From Rhineura floridana (lineage: Eukaryota > Chordata > Lepidosauria > Squamata > Rhineuridae), in assembly GCF_030035675.1 (NCBI RefSeq), contig NC_084499.1, positions 19,881,953-19,945,952 of the forward strand: DNA of 64,000 nucleotides. The letters are read 5' to 3'. The first letter of the stretch is position 1, and each line of letters begins with the position of its first letter. Positions 10,205-20,235 of this stretch are shown one piece after another. The position numbers were made by a program, and so were the translations under genes. The notes under the pieces are model-generated. The model worked only from the letters and a program-made list of their open reading frames with translations, ran no database searches and was not told where the DNA came from.

Positions 10205-10265
10205 AAGAGTGTTGGACTTCTTGGCCTTATAGGCCCCTTCCAACTCTACTATTCTATGATTCTAT
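10205..10265 (+). mobile_element. CR1 LINE 3' terminus, plus strand
   Basis: 'ggccttataggccccttcca' followed by 'attctatgattctatga', the classic CR1 end with 8-nt repeats. Confidence 0.85.
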
Positions 10266-10511
10266 GAACAAACACTGTTGGAAATAGAAATAAAATGTGT
10301 CTTTGAAAAGAATGGAACAGGAGCAAAAGAATTTATGTGGGGTGGATTGCCTTAGTGCGATTAGTCCGTACTTTTAAAGAGGTTGGTGTTCTGATGTGGG
10401 TGTTCCTATATTCCTCGGCTTAATTTCACAATTACGTTTCCAGGTGGTGGTGTTTTATCCGTGCATGCTTTATAAAAATCTAACTTTTAACTTGTATTTT
10501 TGGCCTGTGAC

Positions 10512-10690
10512 ATAGGTTTGGAGCCATTGTTGACAGCTCCTTGAGAGTTCGGACTAAATCCTGGAGCAGATTCAACTGCCTCACTGACATGGAGCCAACA
10601 GACTGGTGTAGACCTGTTGAAAATAATGGGCGTGAATAAGCTTCGTTAATTTCAATGGATCTACTCTGTGTAGAATTTAGTTGGATAAAG
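10512..10690. mobile_element. Half of MITE family P next to a family S palindrome fragment
   Basis: 10512-10610 matches the right arm of the 6003-6190 palindrome ('agctccttgagagttcggac', 'gagcagattcaactgcc'). 10615-10690 carries 'ttaatttcaatggatctact', the core of a short palindromic repeat (family S) also seen at 19747, 21596, 55826 and 62163. Confidence 0.55.
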
Positions 10691-10918
10691 GGCTAGAGAG
10701 GATGGGGGGTGCATCTCCACCCTCGGCTTATGTTATGCAATGTAACCTATATTGTTAAAAATATGTATTAAAAATTAATGTAGCACTGCTTAAGTAGAAA
10801 TTTAAAAAATGTATTAGAAAAGCACACGTTACTCTGCCCTTTTGTCACCATGTCCACCTCCTGGTTTAAATTTTTTAGTTTTTCTTCTTCTACCTTTTAA
10901 CACTGAATTAATTGTGAA

Positions 10919-11133
10919 ATGAGAGCCAGTGTGGTGTGGTGGTTAAGGTGTTGGACTACGACCTGAGAGACCTGGGTTCGAATCTCCACACCGCCATGAA
11001 GCTCACTGGGTGACCTTGGGCCAGTCACTGCCTCTCAGCCTCAGGGGAAGGCAATGGGAAACCCCCTCTGAATACCACTTGCCATGAAAACCCGTAAGTC
11101 AGAATCGACTTGGGCAGTCCATTTCCATTTTTC
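10919..11133 (+). mobile_element. Sauria-type SINE with TSD, plus strand
   Basis: It shows 'gtggttaaggtgttggacta' and the B box 'gggttcgaatc', then 'gtgaccttgggccagtca' and the tail 'gtaagtcagaatcgactt'. The 9-bp TSD 'aattgtgaa' lies at 10910-10918 and 11134-11142. The unit is slightly shortened near the 'gggtcgcc' part of the tail. Confidence 0.9.
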
Positions 11134-11142
11134 AATTGTGAA

Positions 11143-11519
11143 TTAGCTTTGAAATTAAAAACAGCACTGTAGAAATTTTAAAATGATGGGAACAAAAAAT
11201 GGATAGAAAATGGTTTTAAAAATGTTGCGCTCAGATGAACTGTACCTTCCCTGTTGACACATGGAGATGTCCCCTCCACCAGTTAGATGGAACATAGCGG
11301 GGTGTACTCACCAAAAAAGACACATCAACCCCATTCCTACACAAGGGTGGGCAGTCAGTTGCGGTTCCTTTTGTAGTTCAGAACAGAAGAGCCGTTATGT
11401 CTTTCTGACCATGTGACTTTTATGGTCAACACAGAGAGAACCAGCCTTTCAAATTTCTAGGCACTGTGTTGCTCTGTTCTTATGAACAGAATCTGACCTG
11501 GGGGGGTTAGATCAGGACT
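11143..11519. other. Unannotated sequence
   Basis: No repeat or gene recognised. Confidence 0.3.
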
Positions 11520-11527
11520 AATGCTAG

Positions 11528-12015
11528 CAGTAGCGCAGTGGCAAATTCAGAAGTGCAGGGTCCCTTCATGACGGCCACACCACATACATGCCCCAGGATT
11601 CACCGTCTCTTCTGCAATTGCAGAATTATAGAACCAGAATAAGACTGCTGTGTGCATAGGCTGCGCCCCGCTCAGTCTCTCTCTGTCTGGGGCTAAATGT
11701 TGCAAGAAATGTTTTGGTTTTAAGAATTCTGAAATGAGGCCAAGTGTGGGACTAGGATTGGGGAGACCTAGGTGCTTTGTCAGGCAGCTCACTTCTCACT
11801 TACCCTAGGAGCCAATCAGCATGGAAGGGTGTGTGTTAGCTACTGAGAAAAGTCTTAGGAAGCATGTTGTTAGCCAAGTGAGAAGACTCTTCTCAGTCAC
11901 TAACATGATCCCTTTTCATGCTGATTGGTTCGTACAGAGGTGCCCTGCTGGGACCCTGCTCCCAAAAAGTAAGGGGTCCATGACCCCCCCGCGATCCTGG
12001 ATGATTATACCCCTG
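11528..12015. mobile_element. Non-autonomous hAT element (family Z), 488 bp
   Basis: It begins 'cagtagcgcagtggcaaa' and ends 'gatgattatacccctg'. The 8-bp flanks 'aatgctag' (11520-11527) and 'aatgatag' (12016-12023) match at 7 of 8. Interior phrases 'cagaagtgcagggtccctt', 'gccaatcagcatg', 'agactcttctcag' and 'catgctgattggt' recur in copies at 22937 and 28165. The two 'agcatg…gattgg' parts form a long internal inverted repeat. No transposase coding. Confidence 0.8.
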
Positions 12016-12119
12016 AATGATAGTTTTCAGTTCCTTGGGTAAAATTACTTTCCCCCATATTCGCTGTTTAATTATGATCCCCATCATAACGCAGATACCT
12101 CTTATCAGGAGGTCTGTTC

Positions 12120-12360
12120 TGCACAATATCCCGTTAAATATTAGACAGCTGCGGTGCCGTCTCTGTTGTCTTTTCAGCACCTGCTGAAGACCTTCCTTTT
12201 CCAACAAGCCTTTTTAAGTAGAGATCTCTCCCAGTCTGCATCTGTATCGGAATGGTTTTTAGATATTTATTGTTTGTGTGTTTGCTGCCCTGAGCTCCTT
12301 TGGGAGAAAGAGTGGGATATAAATTAATAATAATAATAATAACAACAACAACAATAATAA
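12120..12360 (+). mobile_element. L2-like LINE C-terminus and 3' UTR, plus strand
   Basis: 12172-12230 reads 'ctgctgaagaccttccttt' then 'caacaagcctttttaagtag', the exact reverse of the 'acttaaaaggcttgttg' block in the minus-strand L2 ends. It ends 'gtgggatataaattaataata' with ATA/ACA repeats. Confidence 0.7.
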
Positions 12361-12904
12361 CAATTCAATTTTATCTGTTCTCTGAATCAATTTACCAAAT
12401 AATCTTAGATGCCTAATCTTCTTTGAGACCGCTCAGTATAACATTATGCACATTGTCCTATTATCCAGTTTTTCTACACTGTCAGCACTGCCTCCTCTAC
12501 TCACACAGCCTCCTCCAGAATTGGCTCATACAAGATTGGCAGAAGGCAGATCAGGATCTATTGGGGGGTCTCTGGGTGATTTGCGGTAGATCAGCAAAGT
12601 TTTCCGTCTTCCTATTTAAAAATAACAACAGCTGAAAAGCCTTCCCCCTGAAATTAGGCTGCTAAAAAAGAATGCTTGGGGGAAAGCCAAGAGTGTTTTG
12701 TGTGTGTGAAAGAAATTAAGAGGTTGGTTCTGGAACTAATCAAAGATTCCTGAGCTGAACATGGGCTCAGAGACATCCTGTCCCTAAATTCATGAGAGTA
12801 TATTTGCCCCACTGAGCCACTATTTTGCACCTGGTTTTGGCAGACCTGGTAAAAACAAAACAAACCACAAAGTAGATCCCACAAGTCTAAAGTCTGCCCA
12901 CCCC
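12361..12904. other. Unannotated sequence
   Basis: No repeat or gene recognised. Confidence 0.3.
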
Positions 12905-13075
12905 TGGTCTAGCGGTTAGAGTGTTGGGCTAAGGTAGTGAAGACCCAAGTTCAAATCCCCACTCACTCTCCCTCAGCCTCACTTTACCTCACAGGGTTGT
13001 TGTGAGGACTTACAGAAAAAAAGGTGTCACCTTGTGTTCTTTAGATGAAAGGCAGGATACAGATGTAATAAATAT
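12905..13075 (+). mobile_element. tRNA-derived SINE with L2-like tail, plus strand
   Basis: 'tagcggttagagtgttggg' is the A-box region and 'aagttcaaatcccc' the B box. 'tcacagggttgttgtgagga' and 'aggcaggatacagatgtaat' follow as the tail. Confidence 0.75.
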
Positions 13076-13371
13076 GTGAAGGCAGATGGGATTTGTAAAG
13101 AGAATGCCTGGGGTGGTTTTTAAATACTCCAAAGTGATATATCAATGCTAAGAATGATTATAGGTCACTAGATTTGGAAGTGGGGAGATATATAGGCAAC
13201 TCTGCCGTCCAAGGTCATCTGCATATGCTGTTGGTGGAAATGTATAACCCTTGGAGCACCACATTCCTCCGTCTCCCCAACTCTGGGAGCTCTCTGTTGT
13301 GGTTGTATCAGCATCGCACACTTCCACTGAACTAATTTTCACAGGAAGGGAAACTGAAGCAAACACTGGTG

Positions 13372-14055
13372 ATGAGAGACACAGTTTGAGACCTTATTGA
13401 CACAATAAAAATGGACAAATCGTCGGGTCGGGATGATGTCCACCCGAGAATTCTTAAAGAACTCAAATGTGAAATTGCTGATTTCACTTGTCCCTAAGAT
13501 CAGCCTCCACACCAGAGGACTGGAAAGTGGCCAATGTAACACCAATTTTAAAAAAGGGATCCGGGGGGATCTTGGAAACTACAGGCCACTTTGCTGAATG
13601 TCTGTTCTGGGAAAAATGGTGGAAAGGATTGATTAAAGATAGAATTACCAAGCATATAGAAGAACAGGGGAGTGAGAGGAGACATGACAGAGGTGTATAA
13701 AATTCTGCACGGCATGGGGAAAGTGGATAGGGTTTTTTTCTTCTTCCTCTCTCATAGCACTAGAACTCGGCAACATCCAACATAGCTGAATGTTGGAGGA
13801 TTCAGGAGAGACGAAAGGAAGGACTTCTTCATGCACCGCAAACTCTGGAATTCGCTTCCCCAAAATATAGGGATGGCTGCCAAGTTGGATGGCTTTGAAA
13901 AGAGGTCAGATTCATGGAGAATAAGGCTATGCATGGCTACTAGCCATAATGGGTTAAATGTTCTCCTTCCTCTGTCAGAGGCAGTAAGCCTTGGAATACC
14001 AGTTGTTGAGAACTGCAGATGGGGAGAGCGTTGTTGTGCTCAGGTCCCATTCTTA
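13372..14055 (+). mobile_element. CR1 LINE with internal deletion, plus strand
   Basis: The reading frames give CR1 RT pieces: 'DDVHPRILKELKCEIAD' (13430-13478), then 'PEDWKVANVTPILKKGS' (13507-13560). Distal ORF2 follows: 'RRHDRGV' at the deletion junction (13680-13700), and the stretch 13745-13930 corresponds to the TRTR…LNVGRF…W(N/K)LLPQ region of the CR1 at 24.1 kb. The RT palm is missing and several frames are used. It ends in the 3' UTR near 14055. Confidence 0.85.
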
Positions 14056-14135
14056 AACTGTCATTCCGTCCTCCCAGGAAATTGTAGTTCTGGGGATCCG
14101 TGGGCGTCTACGTCAAAGAATTCTCCCCCATCTTA
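14050..14135. mobile_element. Fragment of MITE family W
   Basis: 'ctcccaggaaattgtagttct' and 'gtcaaagaattctcc' resemble the inner arms of family W; strongly decayed. Confidence 0.35.
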
Positions 14136-14204
14136 CCAAACAGTGGATACATAGAGGCCTACAAGGATAATCTAGCCACAGTGGCAACCCAAGGTTTGAT
14201 TACT

Positions 14205-14345
14205 ACAATTCACTCACAGGCTCTCAGCCTAACCTACCTCACAGGATTGTTGTGAGGTTAAGATGGGGAGAGCGAGAACAATGTTTGACACCTTGAGGGC
14301 CTTGTAGAAAAGGCTGGAGAGAAATGCAACAATAATAACAATGTA
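14205..14345 (+). mobile_element. SINE tail (L2-like tail type)
   Basis: 'ctcagcctaacctacctcac' continues into 'ttgttgtgaggttaagatgg' and 'caccttgagggccttg'. The tRNA head is absent. Confidence 0.6.
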
Positions 14346-15946
14346 AAAAGAACACCAAAAATCTATTCTCTCTCCAGGCAAGCAAGCAGCATTGTCACAG
14401 CTCAAGAATACATTCCAGCCAGATAATAATATTTGAAGAGGACACGGAGCGCTGTGACTTGGGGAGGGTAGCGGTGGCCTGAAAAGAGTCCTCGTTCAGT
14501 CCACGGACTGATGTGCCTGGCTCCTGATCTCAGGGGACCCTCAGCCGACGGGTAGAGAGAGACACTTACTGTTCTGCCGGTTCTACTGTGTCGCCACCTC
14601 TCTTTACTGAAAATGGGGGCATGCGGCGCTAGTCAAACCTGGCCCCTTTTTACTGTGAAACCAGCTCGAGTTTTTTTAAAAAAATTCAGACGGATTTTGC
14701 AGCTGATTGGCAGATGAACCCATTGCCCCTCCAGGCGTGGCCAATGGAAATGCTTTTCTGTAGGTGATGAGCGTGCTCACAGCCTTTGAGCCTGCTCCTT
14801 TGGGGGGTGGGGAGAGAAACTCCATCCAGAGCAGGTTGATGGCCACCTCACTGGGAAGACAAACCAGCAAGCAAGAGCTTTGTCTGGATTGACTCGCAAC
14901 GTGTTGGCTCTCATCCAGCCCATGACCAAGCCCAGGCATTTGTAGGATACCCTCCCCAACACACACACACACACACACACATGAGAGAGAGAGAGGGGGG
15001 GGCGCTTTGGGAGGTTTAGCTATGCTAATGGATTGGTTCAGAACATCAGCCAGACACTGCCATAACCTTTTCCGCTCCTCGGAGCTTGTGGGGCAGGGGG
15101 GAATTGAGCTTCTGAAACATACCCCTCCTTCTTCCAAGATGTTATTACTTGTAACTAGAAGGTTGTTCTCTCTCTCTCTCTCTCTCTCTCTCGTCTAACG
15201 TCTGCTGAGTGCAGAGACAGAGTGAGCGATGGTGTTGGGAGAGAGGGATGGCTTGACATTTGGAGCAGGGGAGGAGTGACTCACTGTCCTGCTTGGGTCT
15301 GGAGCCCCCTCAATGCAGCCTCCGTCAGCTAGGAGCCACATCGTGTTAACAGGACCTTGCTGCCTCTCCAAAGATGTTTGTTTTCCAAGGATGGAGAGAG
15401 AGAGAGCCAGGATGGTTTTCAAGAAGAGCCAAAAGGTATCATGGCAAGTGAGGTGGATGGGGAAGAGAAAGGATCTGAATTAAGTGGGCCAACTCTCAGG
15501 GAAAAAAAAAAGAACTTGCTTGGGTATGTGTGTGTTGCAGAATGGAAGGCTGCTGGAAACCGTCACCTCAGACCGGACATGGGGATACTTCTGAAACACG
15601 GACACCTTCCACCGCCTTCTTCCATGTCTCGTGCCACACGACATCTTGGTGTCGAGAGAGTTTTCTCACCTTGCTGCAAATGGCCAATGAAATCACCCAT
15701 CACATGATGACATCACACGACATGACATCATACTTTCTCAAATAAAAAAACCAATAAATGAGGGGGAAAACATGAGGTTGCTGTTAATGTTACTGGTGGA
15801 GGAATATCTGGTTCTGGCCTCCGAAAGGCTGGGCCGGTGAAATGGACTCATTCAGTGCTGGGAAGGATCGCTAATTGGACTGAAGCCTAAGCAGAAAGTG
15901 TCATTATGGACTTACTTGTTTTTGACTGGGTTACATACCGCCCATT
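14346..15946. other. Mostly unique sequence with simple repeats
   Basis: An (AC)n run lies at 14960-14980, GA/G-rich sequence at 14984-15003 and (TC)n at 15166-15193. The remainder shows no repeat family. Open frames here (for example 14676-15137 minus) run through the microsatellites and have no recognisable domain. An imperfect 'catcacatgatgacatcac' cluster of TGACATCA-like sites lies at 15700-15730. Confidence 0.4.
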
Positions 15947-16418
15947 AGGGAAGGGGGGGGGGGATTCGATTCAGTTTGCATTGGAAGCCGAATCTATCAA
16001 ATTCGCAACGTCTGAAACAACATGAGAGCCGAAAGGCAGCCAAGTGTTGAAATTCACACTTCTCCAAATTTTGCAATGCAGCTCTCCAACCGAACCATAT
16101 TTACGAAAATGCATATTTTAGGGGAAATAAATATATTTATTAATAAAGATATGAGTGAAAATAAAAATAAAGATATGAGTGAAAATGACATGCAAAGATG
16201 CATTATTATATTAGGAGAAATGTCTTGCAAAAATGTGTACATTCGTCAAAACTGCCTACAAAAAATGTGTTTAGGAGAAATTCGGACTAAAATGTTGAAA
16301 GATTTTCATGGGGATTATTTTATGAAAAAGGGGCAAACTGTGGTTACAGAACTGAATTGAAGACTGGAAACATGAGAAAGTGAGAGGACCAAAACTGTCA
16401 GGTCTTTCCAGCTTTCCT
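15947..16418 (-). mobile_element. Repeat family U, full length, minus orientation
   Basis: It starts 'agggaaggggg' and ends 'gctttcct'. A 7-bp direct repeat 'gcccatt' flanks it (15940-15946, 16419-16425). The interior holds 'cagtttgcattggaagccg', 'aaaatgcatattttagggg' and 'gaaatgtcttgcaaaaatg'. The inverted ends plus short TSD favour a non-autonomous DNA transposon. Confidence 0.7.
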
Positions 16419-16615
16419 GCCCATTCAACAGAGTCTCCTGCGCAGTTCACAAAATAATTATGATGCTGTTTTACAGATCTGTGATGTGATGGCAGGTGAT
16501 ACCAAAGTTCTAAAGACTGCTCATCTCCTATGCTTTCTACTCCTTCCCTGAATTAGGCGTCCTCTCCTTCTTCACATCCCTCCTCATTTTCTGCAGGGCC
16601 TCTGGCATAACCCCT

Positions 16616-16961
16616 CAGTGCCGTAACTAGCTTTTCATGTGCCCTGTGCAAGGTTTTATTTTTGGGGCCCTTAATTTTTTTTTGGGGGGGGGAATAATAC
16701 TAAAACACATACGATATAACAATTGTTTATAAATATTTTTTGTGTACGCAAGAAATATACAAGATCATTCACATGTATTTATAAATGAAAATAATTATTT
16801 TAATTGCACTTTTCTGGCTTTCATTTCAGCAAATTCATTGATTACATCATCATAATTAATATCGTTAATGATATTCTATTCAATCAAAATTATGGAAAGA
16901 TTGGATAATCGTTCTTGTCCGATAGTCAGTTCCATTTCAGGGGCCCCTTCGTCCTGGGCCC
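16616..16961 (-). mobile_element. Internally deleted hAT (Tip100/ZMYM1-like) remnant
   Basis: The left end is 'cagtgccgtaactag', a typical end for Tip100-group hAT elements. On the minus strand, 16932-16795 reads GQERLSNLSI, then after one stop NINYDDVINEFAEMKARKV and a terminal stop. That matches the known C-terminus of ZMYM1-like hAT transposases (QERLSNLSIL…FDDIINEFA). The 8-bp 'taacccct' lies at both 16608-16615 and 16962-16969. The expected right inverted terminus is not visible, so that apparent TSD is not conclusive. Confidence 0.75.
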
Positions 16962-16969
16962 TAACCCCT

Positions 16970-17314
16970 CATCCCTCATTCCTAACACTAACCCACTTTC
17001 TGTGCTCAGATCTTGTGACTAGGAACTGGAACCCAAGTTTGCTCCTGTCCTCCTTCCCACCAGTCCATTTTCCTTTTGTGTCGCATCTTTTTTCGATTGT
17101 AAGCCTGAGGGCTCCGGGGGGCCTTTTCCATCTGTTAAAGAATTCTTTAAATAAATAAGCATGTGTGCTTCCCATTTCAGACACCCCTTTTTGACTTCCT
17201 ATTTTTTCTATTATCTGTTTTGTACTGTCATCTCCTTGCGGGCAGAGAACTCTTTCTCCTCCCCCCCTCCCGTTCATCTCCATAATGTACCAGGGATCCT
17301 GAGACATGTATGAA
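16970..17314. other. Unannotated sequence
   Basis: No family recognised. An (TTAA)n run at 17330-17353 begins just after it. Confidence 0.3.
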
Positions 17315-17660
17315 TAAATAATAATAATATTAATTAATTAATTAATTAATTACATTTCTATCCTGCCCTTCCTCCCAGAAGGAAGCCAGAGCGGCAAACA
17401 AAAACACTAAAAGCACTCTGAAACATTTTAAAAACAAAAGACTTTAAAACATATTAAAACAAAACGGCTTTAAAAGCATATCAAAACAAAACTGCTTTAA
17501 ACACACACATGCACGCACACCCCCAGCTTTAAAAGCATCTTAAAAAGCAGTTCCAACACAGACTGGGATAAAGTCTCTACTTAAAAGGCTTGTTGAAAGA
17601 GGAAAACTTAACAGGGATGGCACCTGTCTAATATTTAAGGGGAGGGATCCCCCTGCCCAG
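17315..17660 (-). mobile_element. L2-like LINE 3' end, minus strand
   Basis: 'tcctgcccttcctcccagaa' and 'gagcggcaaacaaaaacac' are followed by A-rich repeats of 'tttaaaacatattaaaac', then 'cagactgggataaagtctct' and 'acttaaaaggcttgttg'. The last block is the reverse of the L2 C-terminal coding end. Ends 'gtctaatatttaagggga'. Confidence 0.75.
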
Positions 17661-17811
17661 ATGAGATCTTTATGTTCTCAGTCTAGAATCAGGATTCTCT
17701 TCAATAATTCCTAAAGAAGGGTCTCTCCTAACATTGTTTCTTTTGTTCATGAGGGTGCAGCCTTTGCTGGACAGATGCCATATACCCCAACTGGCCAGGG
17801 ATAGTCCCTGG

Positions 17812-18080
17812 TTTTATTTTTATTTATTATTTGATTTATATCCCACCCTTCCTCCCAGCAGGAGCCCAGGGCGGCAAACAGAAATGCTAAAAACACTTTA
17901 AAACATCATAAAAAGACCTTAAAATACATTAAAACAAAACGTTAAAAACATTTTTTTAAAAGCTTTAAAAACATCTTAAAAAAAAAAGCGTTAAAAACAT
18001 ATTATTAAAGAAAACATATTAAAAGCAATTCTAACACAGACACAGACTGGGATTTTGGTTAAAAAGACTGGTTAAAAAGT
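17812..18080 (-). mobile_element. L2-like LINE 3' end, second copy, minus strand
   Basis: 'gatttatatcccacccttcc' and 'cagggcggcaaacagaaatg' start a copy of the same A-rich structure as 17315-17660, ending near 'cagactgggattttggtt'. Confidence 0.75.
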
Positions 18081-18094
18081 AAGAGTCACAGCTG

Positions 18095-18235
18095 GAGAAG
18101 GGCCGTCGCTCCGTGGTAGAGAATCTGTAGGCAGAAGGTCCCAGGCTCATTCTTGGCACTTCCAGGTAACGCTGGTTATGTCCCCTCTCTGAAAGCCTGG
18201 AAAGCCTCTGCCAGTATAAAGCCCCTTCCTCTGTT
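18095..18235 (+). mobile_element. tRNA-Ala-like SINE, plus strand, partial
   Basis: 'gaagggccgtcgctccgtgg' begins the tRNA-like head, with 'gcagaaggtcccaggctc' for the B-box region. It then decays. Confidence 0.7.
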
Positions 18236-18255
18236 TCTATTTATTTGGAATAAAT

Positions 18256-18660
18256 ATGAGGACTAGAACAGCTGGTATAGCCCAGTGGGGAGGAGAGCCT
18301 GGCTGGGAGTCCAGAGGCTGTGAGTTCAAATCCCCACTCGTGTCTCCTGGGTGTCAAGGGCCAGCTAAAGATCACCCCACAGGGAGTGGCTCAGGGGTTA
18401 CGTGCCCTGCCACCTGTGCAGCTGTGGGCAAGCTGCATAGTCCCAAGAAGCCCAGTTGCCCCCCAGCTGGCAGTTGCGGACAGGGATGGGGCTGGCTTGT
18501 GCAGCTGTGGCAAGCTGAGCAGGCCCTAGGCAGCTGGGGAGGACTAGCCTCAGAGGGAGGCTATGGGAACCCCCCTCTGAATACCACTTACCATGAAAAC
18601 CCTATTCATAGGGTAGCCATAAGTCGGAATCGACTTGAAGGCAGTCCATTTCAATTTTCA
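18256..18660 (+). mobile_element. Unusual composite SINE with Bov-B-like tail, ~400 bp
   Basis: The tRNA-like head differs from other copies ('tggtatagcccagtgg' A-box region, 'gtgagttcaaatcccc' B box). A second tRNA-like or GC-rich middle (18370-18545) includes 'agtggctcaggggttacg'. The end is the standard Sauria tail 'gccataagtcggaatcgact'. See findings. Confidence 0.7.
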
Positions 18661-18671
18661 TGCATGCTAAG

Positions 18672-18880
18672 GAGAGCCAGTGTGGCATAGTGGGAGACCA
18701 GGGTTCAAATCCCCACACAGCCATGAAGCTCACTGGGTGACCTTGGGCCAGTCACTGCCTCTCAGCCTGAGAGCGAGGCAATGGTAAACCCCCTCTGAAT
18801 ACCGCTTACCATGAAAACCATATTTGTAGGGTTGCCATGAGTTGGGATCGACTTGAAGGCAGTCCGTTTCCATTTTCCAT
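18672..18880 (+). mobile_element. Sauria-type SINE, plus strand, head shortened
   Basis: 'gagccagtgtggcatagtgg' runs directly to 'ccagggttcaaatcccc', so the segment between the A and B boxes is shortened. The standard tail ends 'ccgtttccattttc'. Confidence 0.85.
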
Positions 18881-18884
18881 GAGG

Positions 18885-19105
18885 GCTAGAATCTTATTTT
18901 ATTTTTAGGTGAAAGGCCACAGCTCAGTGACAGTGCATCTGCTTTGCATGCAAAAGGACTGAGGTGAATCCCCAGTGGCATCTCCAGGTAGGGCTGGGAA
19001 GGATTCCTTCAGCCTGAAGCCGTGGAGAGCTGCTGCCAGTCAGTGCAGACAGTACTGAGCTAGGTGGACCAACGGTCTGACTCGGTATGGCAGCTTCCTC
19101 TTCTC
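18885..19105 (+). mobile_element. tRNA-Ala-like SINE with leader, plus strand
   Basis: The leader 'gggctagaatcttattttatt' core is followed by 'ccacagctcagtgacagtg' (A box) and 'gaggtgaatcccca' (diverged B box). The tail phrases 'ctgccagtcagtgcagacag' and 'atggcagcttcctcttc' end the copy. Confidence 0.85.
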
Positions 19106-19587
19106 TGTGCTGGAGCCAAGTGTTTCAGGGTATGGGAGGTTGTGTAAGAATCCTGGTGGTTATCCCAGGGTAAAAGGAAGGGGGGACGTGGTTTCATCCT
19201 CATTTTGGGGTTGCTGCCATCTCTTGATCTGCTGCGTCCGCGTGCAGGCCAAGCTTCTCCTGCTGTTTCTTGGGTGGAGTGGGGAGAGGCTTCCTCCTTT
19301 GGTTGGGAGGGGGCTGCTGCCATCCAGAAGGCCTCCCCCACCTCCCGGCAGGAAACATGCTGCCTACCTCCCACCATAAGCCCCACGGCCACCGATAGGA
19401 AGAGGCCCACCAGATGCAACAGCTGCATCAAGCTGACCACGACCGGTGTGATTGTGACAGCCACCCCCCATGCTCTCTTGGCACCCAGCAACCGTTGCCT
19501 TTTTCCAGAGAGAGAAAGAGATATTCTTTGGCCATTGGTGTGACGGTTCAGAGTGGGGCTGCGTCGGCTTGAAGCCAGGATAAGGAT
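19106..19587. other. Unannotated sequence with a long spurious frame
   Basis: A 204-residue minus-strand frame spans 19060-19674 but overlaps SINE and repeat U at its ends and has no domain. I do not call it a gene. Confidence 0.4.
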
Positions 19588-20235
19588 GGATGAATCTGGT
19601 AATTTTGGTTTCTCCCAGCGCCTCATTTTTCCATCCTTAAGTTCAGTTTGACTCGTTTCTGCATCAGTTTGCATTTTTTTTTAAAAAAAATAAACAATTT
19701 CCATACGAACATTCATCAGCATGTCAGGGCCCATTTTTCCTGCCATCATTGGGTTGCATCCAGCTAAGGTTTCCTTAGAACAGACCTATTGAAATCAATG
19801 GACCTAATAATGTCAATTAATTTCAATGGGTCTACTCTGAGGAGGACTAACTAGATACAATACACCCCATCATCATCATCACCACCAGCATTCTATCCCA
19901 CCCTTCCTCCTAAAGAGAAGTCCAGGGCAGCAAACTGGAAAGCAATGCATCAAGCAATGGCTTTTTGCAAGCAATTTTGCCTAAGAGATGCAGGATTTTT
20001 GGCCACCCGTTTCCCCTAATGTAATGCATTTGTGTGTGTTACTTTCATGAATGTGTGCGTTTTAATGCACACTTTCCCCTAACATCGTGCATTTCTGTCC
20101 TCATCTTTTTGGCCAGAGAACCGCACCCCAAAATTCGAGGGCGTGCAAATTTCAAAGGATAGCCGTGTTCTGGTTCACGTCTTCTTTCGGGAAGTGGGAA
20201 TTAGGTTCACAACGGAATTCCTGCCCTATCTCTCA
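19588..20235 (+). mobile_element. Repeat family U interrupted by a family S palindrome and an L2 scrap
   Basis: U parts are 19588-19745 and 19966-20235 ('cctaatgtaatgcatttgtg', 'aatgcacactttcccctaac'). Between them lie 19747-19865, a short palindrome ('ctattgaaatcaatggac' against 'ttaatttcaatgggtctact'), and 19866-19965, an L2-like 'cccacccttcctcc' piece. Confidence 0.7.

Noticed and set aside
14676-15137. 153-residue minus-strand open frame
   Set aside because: Contains a translated (AC)n microsatellite (CVCVCVC) and no domain.
19060-19674. 204-residue minus-strand open frame
   Set aside because: It begins and ends within repeats (SINE tail and family U), has no recognisable domain and no codon-usage contrast; treated as chance.
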